From Chytriomyces cf. hyalinus JEL632 (taxonomy: Eukaryota; Chytridiomycota; Chytridiomycetes; Chytridiales; Chytriomycetaceae), in NCBI GenBank assembly GCA_025435555.1, contig JAIWWG010000101.1, positions 1 to 64,000 of the forward strand: DNA of 64,000 nucleotides, given 5' to 3'. Below the pieces are notes generated by a model. The model saw only the letters and a program-made list of their open reading frames with translations, had not been told where the DNA came from and searched no databases. This document shows positions 22,544 through 33,606 of the stretch, piece after piece. The translations under genes and the position numbers were made by a program. The first letter of the stretch is position 1. Each line of letters starts with the position of its first letter.

Positions 22544-24043
22544 ATGCACTTACCAGCCTACCTCCTCTCTGCCGCCCTGTGTCTCTCCACCGGCACTTCC
22601 ATGGTCATTGCCCAGTCCAGCAACACAACCACGGACTTTGTCAACAAACAAGCCATCAACTCACTCCGCCTCCTCCTCGCAAACACTCTCCCAAACGGCG
22701 CCATCAAAGCGTCTCCATCCACCGCCAACCCAGACTACGCATACCACTGGGTGCGCGACGCCGCAACCGTCATGAACTCTGTTGAAGTCTCCCAAGACAC
22801 GTACAAACTCTTTTGGACGTGGGCCGCGTTCGAAACGAAACTTCAAAGCACACAGAATCCGTCCAGCCCGGACTTTACAATCGGAGAGCCGAAATTCAAT
22901 CTCGACGGATCCGCATTTACCAGGGACTGGGGTCGCCCACAGAACGATGGACCTTCGATCCGTGTGTTGACGCTCGTCCGTTTCGCGCAAAAGTACTTGG
23001 AACAAGGCGGATCCATTGATGAAGTCAAGAGACAGTTGTACCGCTCCGAGTTTCCAGCCACGTCCGTTATCAAGCAGGATCTCGAATATATTACCCGCGT
23101 CTGGGATAAAACCAGCGTTGAACTTTGGGAAGAAGTGCGAGGTGACCACTACCACACACGCATGGTCCAAGCCGCTGCTCTCTTTGCTGGAGCCCGTTTC
23201 GCCCGCCAAATGAACGACCCCGGTGCCGCTGATTGGTACGTCAAGAAGGGTCAGGACGTGTACAACTCCATCACAAGAAGCTTTTGGAACTCGCAATACA
23301 TTCCAGCCTCCATCAACGTTGTCTACGGTCCCTCTGCCAAGAAATCCTTCCTCGATTCCTCAGTTGTGCTGGCTTCGCTGCAGGTCCGTGAAGCGTTTGC
23401 ACTTGCCCAGCCAAACATCGGTGGCGCCACAATTCACGCGTTTGACGGCCCAGAAGTCTTGCTAACTGCCCTCGAGACTGCCGCGAGATTCAAGCAACTC
23501 TACGCAATCAACAAACGCGACGACTTGGCCCCAGGAATTGGTCGATACACTGAAGACGTGTACGACGGAGTCACAACAAACGGCGCTGGTAACGCTTGGT
23601 TCCTTGCCACGCTCGGATACGCTGAGCTCACTTATGCGGTTGCCGGGAAGTGGTGTTCGGCCGGTGCCGTTTCTTCCGGCTCTTCTGACCTGCTTGACAA
23701 GGCCGTCAGCTGGATCCAGCAAGACGGATTCATGGGCCGCCGTCCAAGCTCGACCACTGCCGGAAGCAGTCAACTCTCCTGCGCCAAGAACGCTGACCAA
23801 TTCAAATCTCTGATTGGTAAGCTGACATACGCTGCAGACAAGTACATTGCACGCGTGCAAACACATGTTCCACAGAAGGATGAAGGGTACGGAAAGAGTA
23901 TTGGAAGCTTGAGTGAGCAGTTTAACCGTGATTCTGGGTTCATGCAAGGAGCTGTGGAGTTGACATGGTCGCATGCGAGCTTCTTGACCATGAACAGAGC
24001 GCGTAAGGCGGCTTTGGATGCTTGCTCGAGGGTGTGTGCTTGA
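22544..24043 (+). CDS. Secreted glucoamylase, GH15
   Basis: A single exon encodes 499 residues. It hydrolyses terminal alpha-1,4-glucosidic bonds of starch-like glucans outside the cell. Residues 1-24 are a signal peptide (MHLPAYLLSAALCLSTGTSM...IAQ). GH15 landmarks follow: YAYHWVRDAATVMNSV, FNLDGSAFTRDWGRPQNDGP, VELWEEVRGDHYHTRMVQ (the glutamate here is the likely general acid), then TNGAGNAWFLATLGYAEL, and SLSEQFNRDSGFMQGAVEL (likely general base E). There is no starch-binding CBM20 domain after the catalytic domain; the protein ends soon after the last helix. I chose the start that opens the signal peptide; the frame continues 40 codons upstream without secretory features. Confidence 0.93.
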   Translation: MHLPAYLLSAALCLSTGTSMVIAQSSNTTTDFVNKQAINSLRLLLANTLPNGAIKASPSTANPDYAYHWVRDAATVMNSVEVSQDTYKLFWTWAAFETKLQSTQNPSSPDFTIGEPKFNLDGSAFTRDWGRPQNDGPSIRVLTLVRFAQKYLEQGGSIDEVKRQLYRSEFPATSVIKQDLEYITRVWDKTSVELWEEVRGDHYHTRMVQAAALFAGARFARQMNDPGAADWYVKKGQDVYNSITRSFWNSQYIPASINVVYGPSAKKSFLDSSVVLASLQVREAFALAQPNIGGATIHAFDGPEVLLTALETAARFKQLYAINKRDDLAPGIGRYTEDVYDGVTTNGAGNAWFLATLGYAELTYAVAGKWCSAGAVSSGSSDLLDKAVSWIQQDGFMGRRPSSTTAGSSQLSCAKNADQFKSLIGKLTYAADKYIARVQTHVPQKDEGYGKSIGSLSEQFNRDSGFMQGAVELTWSHASFLTMNRARKAALDACSRVCA

Positions 24044-24366
24044 TTTGAGCAACTAGAAAAGACAAGGTTTGTTTTGTCTTCGGGTGTTCGGGTAGCTTGC
24101 AGCAGGTGTACAGTGCTTGGTATCTTTTTGTAGTACTTACCAGTTTTGAGAAAAATAAAATGAGAATATATGTGGAATCAAACCCCCTCATCGTCAGACT
24201 CTTACGGCGGTATTTCCGGGCGTTTTCGGACGGGTGGCCTGACAGAAAATCGACTGATTCTTTTGACAAAGAGCTATCGTGCATGAGTTCAACCGCATTT
24301 GAATACAATTTTATTCTCCCATCTAGTTTTGTCATCTTTCAAAAAAAAAAAAAAAAAAAAAAAAGC
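24044..24366. other. Convergent 3' spacer
   Basis: It lies between the stops of the glucoamylase (plus) and the tyrosinase (minus). It contains a run of about 22 A ending near 24,363. No coding signal. Confidence 0.6.
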
Positions 24367-26210
24367 TCAAGCAATGCCTGCGTTCATCTCATCAACAAGC
24401 TGCATCACCTTCACATCACTGGCTCGGATGCTGCATTGATCCATACCCCGATCTTCAATCTGCTCGTCCGTCAAAAACGTGGGGTACTGATTGGAACTCC
24501 CCGCAACAGGTGGCTTCAAGTGAGACGGACGTGTATACACAGTCACCTTGTCACAGGCAGGACGCAACACCATGGGACATGTTGCCGTTGAAGCCTTTGT
24601 ACGCACACCTTTCCCACTACTACCAATGGGCATCAACGAAATGTGACTGCAAAAGATTTTGTGTGCTTCACAGCCAGTAGGGAGAGAGTATGTGGAAATC
24701 TTTTTTCCGCAAGTGACAGTGACTTGTGTGGCATTGTTGGCGGCTTTGTGAAAGTCAAAGGATCCAACTACCGCTGCTTCATTCTTTTTTGGAGTCGCAC
24801 CGGGGACAGCTGCACGGCGCTTCTTGGTTGCTGTGTTCCAAGGGTTCGTATTGGGTTGAGCTCCATTCTTGCATCGTGCAGCAGCGTAGTCCACATCCCC
24901 GCTACTCTTGGAGTACGTGTAACACAGAAAGTCATTGTTCGTGTCAAACACGTCCGCCGCAGTCAGACCCACCCACGAGTCAAGCGGCTGTGTGGCACTG
25001 ACTGGCTGCGAGTTTCCGAGGAGCACGCTGTTGGGGTTGACACCCGGGCTGAGGAAGCCTTGGTAGTCGGTTACGTAGTTGGGACAGAGTTGCTGCCATT
25101 TCCAGTACAGCTTGTCGACGTAGGCGTGGTGCAGGTAAAAGAGGGGGTCTCGGGGGCTCCAGAGGGAGTTTCCCATGTCGCATTGACCGCCCATGACAAT
25201 GTGGCCAGATCCTAATTGAGGTAGATTGGGTTTTAGTTGAGGAGGTCATGATTGCAATTGTCTTTAAAGTGCAGCTTTACCGTGGAAGTTGGAGGTGTCA
25301 TCACCACGAAATTCGTCGTAGGTAGTTGCCTTTGCCAGAGATGAACGTGCCACCAATTGTGCAGACCAGAGGTTTCCACTGCCGCATCGGGTAATGCATT
25401 TCTGAGTGCCGTCAGAGCCAAGAACAGTGTAGCCAGACTGACGACCAAATTGCCCGTTCGGCAGGCACGATCCTCTGCTGCCCATGCTTCCAAAGTAGGA
25501 AGAGGAGAAGAGGTCCAGGGTTTGCCAGCTCTAAAATCATTTGGACAAATCAGTAAAAGATGGAGATTTGAAGCAATTTGAAGCAACATAAAAAATTGAC
25601 ACACCGTAGGAACCGCTCCCTCGTCCAAATAAACCAAGCCTCCTTTCCAACCAGCCGACTCCAGCGCTTGTTCGTACCGTCTCAGCATGGCTCTGTGGAA
25701 CACCAGGAATTCAGCATTGGCATGCGCCCAGTGCGCATTCTGTGCGTGAGTGTAGCTAAAGTCGTCGGCAGACATTCGTGTTGGGTCGGCGTACTGGTTT
25801 GATCTAGGCCGGTTTGTGATTTGCTTCACGGCGGCAATGTACCCGTTCTTTTCCGTCGCAGAGAGTTGGTTCCATTCTCGACGGATGGTTGGGTTGCGGC
25901 AAGAGCCTGAGTTTGATGTAGGGTTTGGTTTCGCTGCGGTTGTGGTGGTGGTAGTTGTTGTAGTTGTAGTTGTTGTGGTTGTGCTGGTGGTGGAACTAGT
26001 GGTGGAGCTGGTTGTTGTTGGCACCAGCTTGCTTTTTGTTGTAGTGGTGGTAGTTGTGGTGGTGGTGGTGGTGGTTGGGATTGGCGCAAGGGTTGGCTTG
26101 GGGGAGATTTTAGTGGTGACAGGTGCTGGGGGTCTGGGTAGCCATCCACCGCAGAGCCCTTCCTGCACAGCACATGCCAGAAGACAGACAACGACAGAGA
26201 GGAGCTGCAT
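24367..26210 (-). CDS. Secreted tyrosinase
   Basis: Three exons, 26210-25605, 25530-25281 and 25211-24367, give 566 residues with consistent phase. This is a type-3 copper oxidase of phenols that feeds melanin formation. Residues 1-20 are a signal peptide. A Pro/Thr-rich linker with poly-Thr runs follows. The CuA site is HAQNAHWAHANAEFLVFHR. The CuB site is split by an intron: FHGSGHIVMGG, then WSPRDPLFYLHHAYVDKLYW. After the core comes a C-terminal extension of ~200 residues with several cysteines (CGKKIST, CEAHKIFCSH, CPMVLRPAC). The poly-Thr coding repeat produces long valine-rich open frames on the other strand, which are not genes. Confidence 0.92.
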
Positions 26211-26988
26211 TTGTCTGTTTTGGTTTTTTACTGAATTCTATTTTATTCTGTTTTATTTTATTTATTCAGAAAAGTGCGTTCAGGGTTTTTCTAAATTCGA
26301 AACACGAAAATTTGCTGAATTTTAAATGCCGAAAATTGTCTTAAAACTTTTAACCGATTTTTAATCAATAAGGGTTTCTGGCTCCAACACGCGCGGGAGT
26401 TATCATATGACGGACCCAGCATAGTCAACTGTGGTGCGATACTGTCGCCGTTCCTGCCCAGAGACAGGCGATGCTTTGCCATCGTTGGCGCGTTCAAAGC
26501 AAAGACAGTGAAATGTAAAATTTGCCAAATAGCAGAAAGTTGACTCCTAAAAAATTGATCATAATCTGAAACAAGCTGTTTCGTTACTTGAAAGCCCCTC
26601 AAATCGATTGTCTCGCAAATATTGCACAATAATAAATACAAAATAAACTGCCATTCCATTTTACTGTAAATGTTTTCGGACAATTCAATAAATATCTTCG
26701 TTCAGGTTTCAGCCGAAATATCGAAACAGGTTCAGCGTGTGAAAATGAAAGAGGACTGCGCCAGTGAGCAACTACCGTTTTTATTGAGCAGAGTTTTCAT
26801 GTGTTGAACCAAAACACGTCTTTTCCCCACCATTCCCATTCCCACGCGTTAAGTTTGTCTCATCTCCAATCGGTTGAGACTCGATTTTTAATGAAGATAG
26901 ATGGAAGCATACACTTCATATTTATTCAAGCGTTCGAACGAAGAAAGGAAGCAGCAAACACACCGTAAATATAAAAAACAAGATAGTC
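26211..26988. other. Intergenic spacer
   Basis: A/T-rich with no recognisable gene. It includes the promoter region of the tyrosinase and the 3' side of the repeat protein. Confidence 0.5.
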
Positions 26989-28578
26989 TCAGCAGAACAT
27001 CATCTGCGCAGAGCCAAGTTGATGCCACAGCGAAAGAATCGTGGCTTGATGGAGCCCCGCCGCTTGGTTGGCAAGGTCGTTCATCTGTTGCATGACCTGG
27101 GCGCAGAGCGGGTTAATCCCGCCAACTCCAGTGTTGAATCCAAACGGACTGCCAGAGTTGAAGTTTGGAAAGTTTGGCGGGGTTCCCATAAATCCAAACG
27201 GATTGTCAGAGCTGCTTGAGTCGGATCCCGGGTCCCCGCCGCTTTGGATAGCGTCAATCTGTTGTTGAACTTGTGCTTGCTGCTGGGGGCTGAGACCCAC
27301 CATTTGGCCCTGCAGAGCTTTGATCTGTGCTTGCTGGGCAACCGTGGTCGATGAGCCTCCAGCCTGGGCATTCATGATCGCAGCAATTTGCTTCTGGATC
27401 TGAGCTTGAATGGCGGGTGCGGCGCCAACCATCTGGGCCTGCAGTGCTTGAATTTGGGCCTGGTAGGCAGTAGCAGCCGAGGAACCTCCAGCCTGAGCAT
27501 TCATGATTGCTACAATTTGTCGCTGAATCTGTTCTTGAACGGCAGGGGTAGCACCGACTTGTTGAGCTTGAAGAGCTTGAATCTGTGCCTGGTAGGCAGT
27601 AGCAGCCGAGGAACCTCCAGCCTGAGCATTCATGATTGCTACAATTTGTCGCTGAATCTGTTCTTGAACGGCAGGGGTAGCACCGACTTGTTGAGCTTGA
27701 AGAGCTTGAATCTGTGCCTGGTACGCCGTAGCAGCCGACGAAACTCCAGCCTGCGCGTTCATGATCGCGGCAATCTGCTTCTGAATCTGTTCTTGAACGG
27801 CAGGGGTGGCACCAACCTGTTGAGCTTGCAGAGCTTGGATCTGGGCCTGGTACGCTGTAGCAGCCGAGGAAACTCCAGCCTGCGCGTTCATGATCGCGGC
27901 AATCTGCTTCTGAATCTGTTCTTGAACGGCAGGGGTGGCACCAACCTGTTGAGCTTGCAGAGCTTGGATCTGGGCCTGGTACGCTGTAGCAGCCGAGGAA
28001 ACTCCAGCCTGCGCGTTCATGATCGCGGCAATCTGCTTCTGAATCTGTTCTTGAACGGCAGGGGTAGCACCGACTTGTTGAGCTTGAAGAGCTTGAATCT
28101 GTGCCTGGTACGCCGTAGCAGCCGACGAAACTCCAGCCTGCGCGTTCATGATCGCGGCAATCTGCTTCTGAATCTGTTCTTGAACGGCAGGGGTAGCACC
28201 GACTTGTTGAGCTTGAAGAGCTTGAATCTGGGCCTGGTACGCCGTAGCAGCCGACGAAACTCCAGCCTGCGCATTCATGATAGCGGCAATTTGTTTCTGA
28301 ATCTGTTCTTGAACGGCAGGGGTAGCACCGACTTGTTGAGCTTGAAGAGCTTGAATCTGGGCCTGGTAGGCAGTAGCAGCCGAGGAAACTCCAACCTTCG
28401 CGTTCAATGCTGCACCAATCTGCTGCTGAATTTGAGCTTGAACCGCAGGATCAGCGCCGACTTGTTGAGCCTGAAGAGCTTGGACCTGCTCATTGGTTTG
28501 GCGTCGATCCACCGAGATGGGAGATTGGTGGGAAATGCTGACAGAAGCGAGCAAGCAGAGGAGAGTTGGGAAGAGCAT
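26989..28578 (-). CDS. Secreted protein of ten 43-residue repeats
   Basis: One exon encodes 529 residues. A signal peptide (MLFPTLLCLLASVSISH) is followed by ten tandem repeats of about 43 residues. Each has two Gln/Ala-rich amphipathic stretches, AYQAQIQALQAQQVGATPAV and QEQIQKQIAAIMNAQAG, joined by a VGATPAV or GVSSAAT turn. Repeats 2-6 are identical in protein, 7-8 differ at a few sites, and the first and last two are diverged. A Ser/Gly/Phe/Pro-rich linker follows, then a C-terminal segment with cysteines (INPLCAQVMQQMND, ending MMFC). The pattern suggests an extracellular helical fibre or scaffold. No family recognised. Confidence 0.85.
   Translation of the reverse strand: MLFPTLLCLLASVSISHQSPISVDRRQTNEQVQALQAQQVGADPAVQAQIQQQIGAALNAKVGVSSAATAYQAQIQALQAQQVGATPAVQEQIQKQIAAIMNAQAGVSSAATAYQAQIQALQAQQVGATPAVQEQIQKQIAAIMNAQAGVSSAATAYQAQIQALQAQQVGATPAVQEQIQKQIAAIMNAQAGVSSAATAYQAQIQALQAQQVGATPAVQEQIQKQIAAIMNAQAGVSSAATAYQAQIQALQAQQVGATPAVQEQIQKQIAAIMNAQAGVSSAATAYQAQIQALQAQQVGATPAVQEQIQRQIVAIMNAQAGGSSAATAYQAQIQALQAQQVGATPAVQEQIQRQIVAIMNAQAGGSSAATAYQAQIQALQAQMVGAAPAIQAQIQKQIAAIMNAQAGGSSTTVAQQAQIKALQGQMVGLSPQQQAQVQQQIDAIQSGGDPGSDSSSSDNPFGFMGTPPNFPNFNSGSPFGFNTGVGGINPLCAQVMQQMNDLANQAAGLHQATILSLWHQLGSAQMMFC
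27230..28488 (-). repeat. Tandem 129-bp coding repeat array
   Basis: Ten units of about 129 bp within the gene. The central units are nearly identical in nucleotide sequence and share the same synonymous changes in blocks, which points to recent unit duplication or gene conversion. The array is free of stops in an antisense frame too. Confidence 0.88.
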
Positions 28579-29033
28579 TTTTTGTGAAGTTTGATGGTTT
28601 TGTTGTGTTTTTTGTGGTGTTGGAAGCTTCTGAGGTCGCGGTTTAAGTAGTCGTTTAAGATGTGGGGTGGGAACAATTTTCTGGGCTTCGAAATTGGCGG
28701 ACCGTGTGAACAGTTAGTTCATGAAGAAACTTGCGCCAGAGCACATGAATCTTGTTTGTAAGCGTCGTTTTCATGGATTAGCCCCCCTTGTTCGGTTGCG
28801 TTATAGCGTCAGCGCTGCTGTTCTAGGTTGGAGCCGGTTTGGATTGAGAACGTGCGTTGAATATCCGCTTATATTCAGCAGGTATGCTTTTCATGGTTTA
28901 AAGGAAACCCGGGACCCGTGCATTTCATATTATAGCGTTTTTATTCGTTTTAAAACACGTTCTGAGTGACTTTGTAAGAGAAATTCCAAAAAAAAAAAAT
29001 AAAAGTTGGACCAAAAAAAAAAAAGTTATAGTT
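28579..29033. other. Intergenic spacer
   Basis: Upstream of the repeat-protein gene and downstream of the C2H2 gene. Short A runs lie at 28,988-29,022. No gene seen. Confidence 0.55.
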
Positions 29034-30730
29034 TTACTCGTCGTCATTTAAATCCTCGTCGTCAGAGTCTCTGTTTCGAGGAAATGCAACGACAGGTTTT
29101 TGATCGTGCGTCTTTTCCTTGTCTTGCAACGGTTTCTCGGCTTCTGTTGGAATTTGAGTGTCACTTGATGCAGTCTTTGGCTCATTAATCGGGGCCGTAG
29201 TGTGAATTTCATTCAGCGTCAGTGTTGCTTGATAAGAATAAGAGCAGGCGGTAAGGGTCAAGTTAACCTCACATTAACACGTTCCAAACTGTTTAATGAC
29301 TCACCATCCGTGTGCACAGACATCTTTTGCTTCTTCTGGCTTCCTTTTGGCGTCAACAGTTCGTGTTGAGATACAGGGGTGGACATGATCGACTCGCAAC
29401 ACTCTGGATGCTTTGTGGTTTGATGTTTCTGCAAAAGTCGCAAGGTGGCGAAATTTCTCGTGCAAGTTTCCATGCGGCATTTATGCTTGAGGGTGGGTGA
29501 GTTGTCTTGGGTTGTTTTGTGGTTGCCGTAATCGTCTGCGCTGTCTTCTTCGGCTTGTGAAGATTCTGACTCTGAATTTGTTTTTGGCGAATAAATACGA
29601 GTTTCAAGGAAGTTGTTGTAAGCTCCAGCAATAGCCTTTGGTCGTTTGTATTTTAACGGGTTCAAAAAGAGGCTTACCCAATCTCCTCTTTGCACGAAAC
29701 TTTGCCCTTTTTCCTCGCTTTATCACAACAAGCGCTGCCAAATTCTTTGCAACATTCGACACTTGATTGGCCGCAGCCGGCAACTCTGTATTCGCAACAT
29801 GGTTCACAGCCACCTGGAGCTTTCGCGGCAACTGATTCAAACTCGTTTGAAAATCAGTGGTGCTTGGGGTATTTGACGTTTCAGAGAATTTGCGCTGATA
29901 AATTGAGTACGGGTTTGAAGAATTTGGGGGGTTGTTGTGCGGCGCCGTGTTTTGAAGTGGCGGATTTGTCAAGTGTGTTTGCTGAAAATTTGCACTTTGG
30001 TGCGAAAAGCACGAGGAGTATTGGATGGGTGCATAAACAGGCAGGAATGGAAGCGGCGGCGCGTCTAAATTTGGTGGTTTGACACAAGTTAGTGAATCAC
30101 GGCTGAGAGACGGTCAAGACGTTCAAGTTTGTGGTTTATACCTGTAACTGCGGGGAGTGGAGCGGTGTACGGTGAATAATATGGGGCATAATAAGGATCC
30201 GAATACTGCGGGAAAGGTGCGTGGGCAGCGGGCGGTGGAGCGTATTGAACTGGCGGGAGTGGCCCGTAACCGTGGCTCGGGTATGGCGGATACATTGCGT
30301 TCAAAGCAGGGCGGGAAGGAGGAGCATGAGCGAAACTGCTCATGCCAGAGTACTGCGAGTATTGAAAAAGGTCAGGGCCTTGACTGCGAAGCTGTTTACG
30401 CTGCTGCGGTGGCTGAGACTGATCTGGATGAGGAGAGGATGAGGTTTGTTGGGTGATGGGGGTGCACAAGATACAGGCCAAGACTCTGAGCATACCATAG
30501 CGCCAAGAGTTTTGCGTAACCAATGGCTGTAAGAGAGGACCCGTCCTGGAGTGAGAAGCGGCGCTCTCTCCGCCGCTGTTTGCAAGATGCGGCGCCGAAA
30601 GCGCGGATTCGGTTCCGCTGCCACGCTGTGAATGTGGCGGCGGCAGCCTCGGAACGCAAGCGGGACCGTGCGGGGTGACTCCGGAGTTGGACCCCTGCGG
30701 AGCTGAGCACTCGTGTTGTGCGGACGACAT
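29034..30730 (-). CDS. C2H2 zinc-finger protein
   Basis: Multi-exon minus-strand gene. The first exon starts MSSAQHECSAPQGSNSG and is rich in Pro, Tyr and Ser (YPSHGYGPLPPVQYAPPPAA). The second exon (~30,068 downward) contains a basic stretch, KRGKRAKFRAKRRLGKPLFE, that could be a nuclear signal. The third has an acidic Ser-rich segment, then one C2H2 finger, CRMETCTRNFATLRLLQKH...H (CX4CX12HX4H). The tail is charged and ends DSDDEDLNDDE. A nuclear DNA- or RNA-binding role is likely, but one finger alone does not define a family. Exon boundaries near 29,640 and 29,290 are approximate. Confidence 0.6.
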
Positions 30731-31786
30731 ACTTAAATTTTGTATCTGAGATGGGCAAAAATTTTCGAATGTTGTTTGTTTGCAAGAGCCAGAACTCACT
30801 TTTTTTCACTTTTCAAAACGCGGTAAACGTTACTGGCGACGCGTGTTGTGCGCGGGAGTAGTGTGCGTGGTTTTGTCTGAAAGAACGACAGGCTGCTGTT
30901 TTGTCGGTGCGAGGATATGCACCTCCTTCTGGCGCGTCATGCATGCATGCCAGCCAGGATTCATTCCTCATTGCAGGCAGCACTGCCTCCGAGCTGCCAA
31001 AGTCTCCGTCTGTTGGCACACCCGAATGTCAGGTAACAAGGAATGCCTTCGAAAAATGTCATTTGTTCGATATGTATGTTCTTGCTTGCAACTATAACCC
31101 AGCCCAACTACACATTCGAAAGCAACGGCGAGGTTTCCCACCTTTAAAAGAGAGATTTCAGATACTGTGCGCACTTGACAGAGTTCGTGTCTAACGTCGT
31201 TTTGGGCGGGGTCAACGACGCACGCGACAATTTCAACAACCTGGATATCGGGTAGACCAAGTTTAGTTACTAGATCATGTCCCTTGTTAATGGACCATGT
31301 CCAAGGGCAGCTTACAAAGAAGTTTGTCCTCTCTCTCTCTCTCCTTTGCCCGCGCAGTCAGTCGGGTTCAACGTGGGACACGTAAGCTAGAAGCAAACAC
31401 GAGAAGAAGTCTGCTCATATCTTGCACTCTTTTTTATGACGGTCATAATTGCTTTGCAACGGGAAGATCGGGATGGGATGGGGTGGGGATGGGTCAAAAA
31501 ATTGTTTGCAAAAATTTTATAGTTTGATGTTACCAGACCCAACATCCAAAAACCATAAATAAATTCCATGCGAATGACATGTCCTCCAACGCCCAACAAC
31601 GGTTACATTGCTGCTTAGATGGATGGAACACTGAGCGTTCCATGTATGCTGCACATCCTGTACGGTGCCGTTTCTGTTGGAGTGCAGTACCCATCCTTCA
31701 CTTGAAAACCTTCTGCGAACGGATGGTATCGCCAGATTTTATACAACATTTTATTCGCCGCAAAAAGAGTTTTTTTTTTTTTCTTT
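30731..31786. other. Intergenic region
   Basis: About 1 kb without a supportable gene. Open frames at 30,780-31,194 lack any recognisable pattern. A CT-rich stretch lies near 31,328-31,345. Confidence 0.5.
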
Positions 31787-32874
31787 TTACAACATGGCAT
31801 GGGACCCATTCTTGCCATCGCCAGCGCTCTTCTTGAACCCAAGCGACACTGAACCAGCGTCACAAGCAAACACTGCCTTGTCCCCACCTTTCAACAGCGC
31901 AGCATTCCAAACACGCTGCAACCCCAACTCCAACTTGTGCTCAACGGCAAGCGTGTCACCATTCATTACCAAAACGCGGCCATCTTCGCCTCCAGTAAAC
32001 AACACGTCGAGGTTGCGGTGGTATGCAATGGTTGTGACATTGTTGTCGTGAAGGTTGCCGATGGTCTGGATACACGTCCCGTCGGCCAAACTCCAAACAC
32101 GCACGGTGGTGTCATCGGATCCAGTCACAAGCCAGTCTTTGACAAACTCGACCGTGTTGACTCCCTTCAAATGACCCTTCAACACAAACTTTGGCGCAGC
32201 ACTGTCCAAATTCCAAACACGTGCGGTTTGATCCAACGAAGCAGTGGCAAACTGGTCTGCATTTGAAGCGTTAAACACGACTTGCATCACGTAGTGTTCA
32301 TGGCCTTCAAATGTCTTGGCAAGAGCCCAGTTGTTGGACCAGTCCCACATCTGGACGAGCTTATCGTCGCCACAAGACAAGAGGTACGGCTTTGTAGCAT
32401 GTGGCGCAAGGCTGCGGATAAAGTCCTTGTGGGCGGCGAAGGAGGTGACTTGTGTGCCTGTTGTGTAGTTGTACACGTGGATGTGGAGGTCGTCTCCTCC
32501 TGTTACGACCCATTCGGTTTGCGGAATAAACTTGACCGAGCGCACTGTTTTTTTTTGGGGGGGGTGGCAAAGATGGGTTTAAGCGTGCACTCAAGAATCA
32601 CAAATTTTGTTGGGGTGTCTTTAGCTTACATGCCTTATCGCTCACTTGAATGCGCTTGATCAACGTCTGAAGCAAGCAGAGACAGATCAAGTCAGCAAGC
32701 ACCACCTCAATCACAGCATCCAACAAAAGGATTTGTTACCTGACGCACGCTATGCCACAGCTCGAGAGTCCCGTTATGGAATGCTGTCGCGTACAAAGAC
32801 TCGGAGCTGTGGAAATCAACAGCCTTGACACGTTCCGACTTTGTGATGAGCTTGTTTTCGGTGATCTGAACCAT
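31787..32874 (-). CDS. SEC27: Coatomer beta' N-terminal WD40 propeller, short form
   Basis: Three exons, 32874-32740, 32666-32630 and 32544-31787, give 309 residues with consistent phase. The sequence follows the first WD40 propeller of coatomer beta' (Sec27): SERVKAVDFHSSESLYATAF, LRSVKFIPQTEWVVTGGDD, AHKDFIRSLAPHATKPYLLS, TFEGHEHYVMQVVFN, GHLKGVNTVEF, then DDTTVRVWSLADGTC. COPI beta' recognises dilysine signals on Golgi-to-ER cargo through this propeller. A normal Sec27 is about 900 residues with a second propeller and an alpha-solenoid. Here the protein stops right after the first propeller with a short unrelated tail (GDGKNGSHAML). No remainder is visible downstream. It may be a paralogue or a truncated copy. 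Confidence 0.8.
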
Positions 32875-33606
32875 TTTTTTTGTTTTTTGAGGTTTGAAAA
32901 TGGATGACTTTGCGACGTGGAACTTTGCGAAATGCCGTTCTCCCCTTCCCCCCAAAAAATGATGCGTCCAGTTTCAATGCATTGCCAGGAATCTGTTGGC
33001 ATGTCACAGACGATGCATTTTTTTGCTTCAAAGGCAAAGCGATGGATGTACAGATCAATCCTCTTTTTTTTTTATTTTTTTTATGTTCATCCGGCAGCAG
33101 CGTCAGAGCGAGCACTGTAAACAGACCGTCGCAAACAATAAATTCAACAGCATTTTCAAGCGCGTTTTTTTTTTTTCTTTTTAGCTGTCTTCCCAGTCCA
33201 ACTCACTGAGAAAGAATTTTTGGAAGTTGTGAAATAGTCATTATACCAACCACGCTTACCACCAAACCAATAAGACGCGAACTACCCCAACTGAAGAGAC
33301 GCGAAACATGAGCAAAATCCGTTTTCTAAGGCCACCGCGTCACTCAAGCAAATCAAGGACAAGATCGAGAAATTTCTGGCCGGAACAGGGCATTGTTGAA
33401 AACAAGGAGGAGGAGGATGGATGCAGCGGAACCCAGTTGTATTAGGAAGAACGATACAAAACATAAACAAAACCGCAAAAACTATTAAAAAAAAAAAAAA
33501 AGAAGACCAGAAAAGCACCAGTTTCAAAAACTTCATAAAAAGAAAATCCCCAGCACCAGGTTTCCTTTCCAAAAAATAACCAGAAAAAGGCAGTCATTTT
33601 TTTTTT
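32875..33606. other. Intergenic region with homopolymer tracts
   Basis: Promoter side of the coatomer gene and 3' side of the cystathionine gamma-lyase gene. Several T runs near 33,064-33,080 and 33,166-33,182, and an A run near 33,485. No gene seen. Confidence 0.5.

Noticed and set aside
25816-26325. Valine-rich plus-strand open frame
   Set aside because: Antisense shadow of the poly-Thr linker of the tyrosinase.
27388-28587. 399-residue open frame antisense to the repeat protein
   Set aside because: It is Leu/Asn-rich only because the 129-bp repeats are stop-free in that frame; the sense strand has a signal peptide and sensible repeats.
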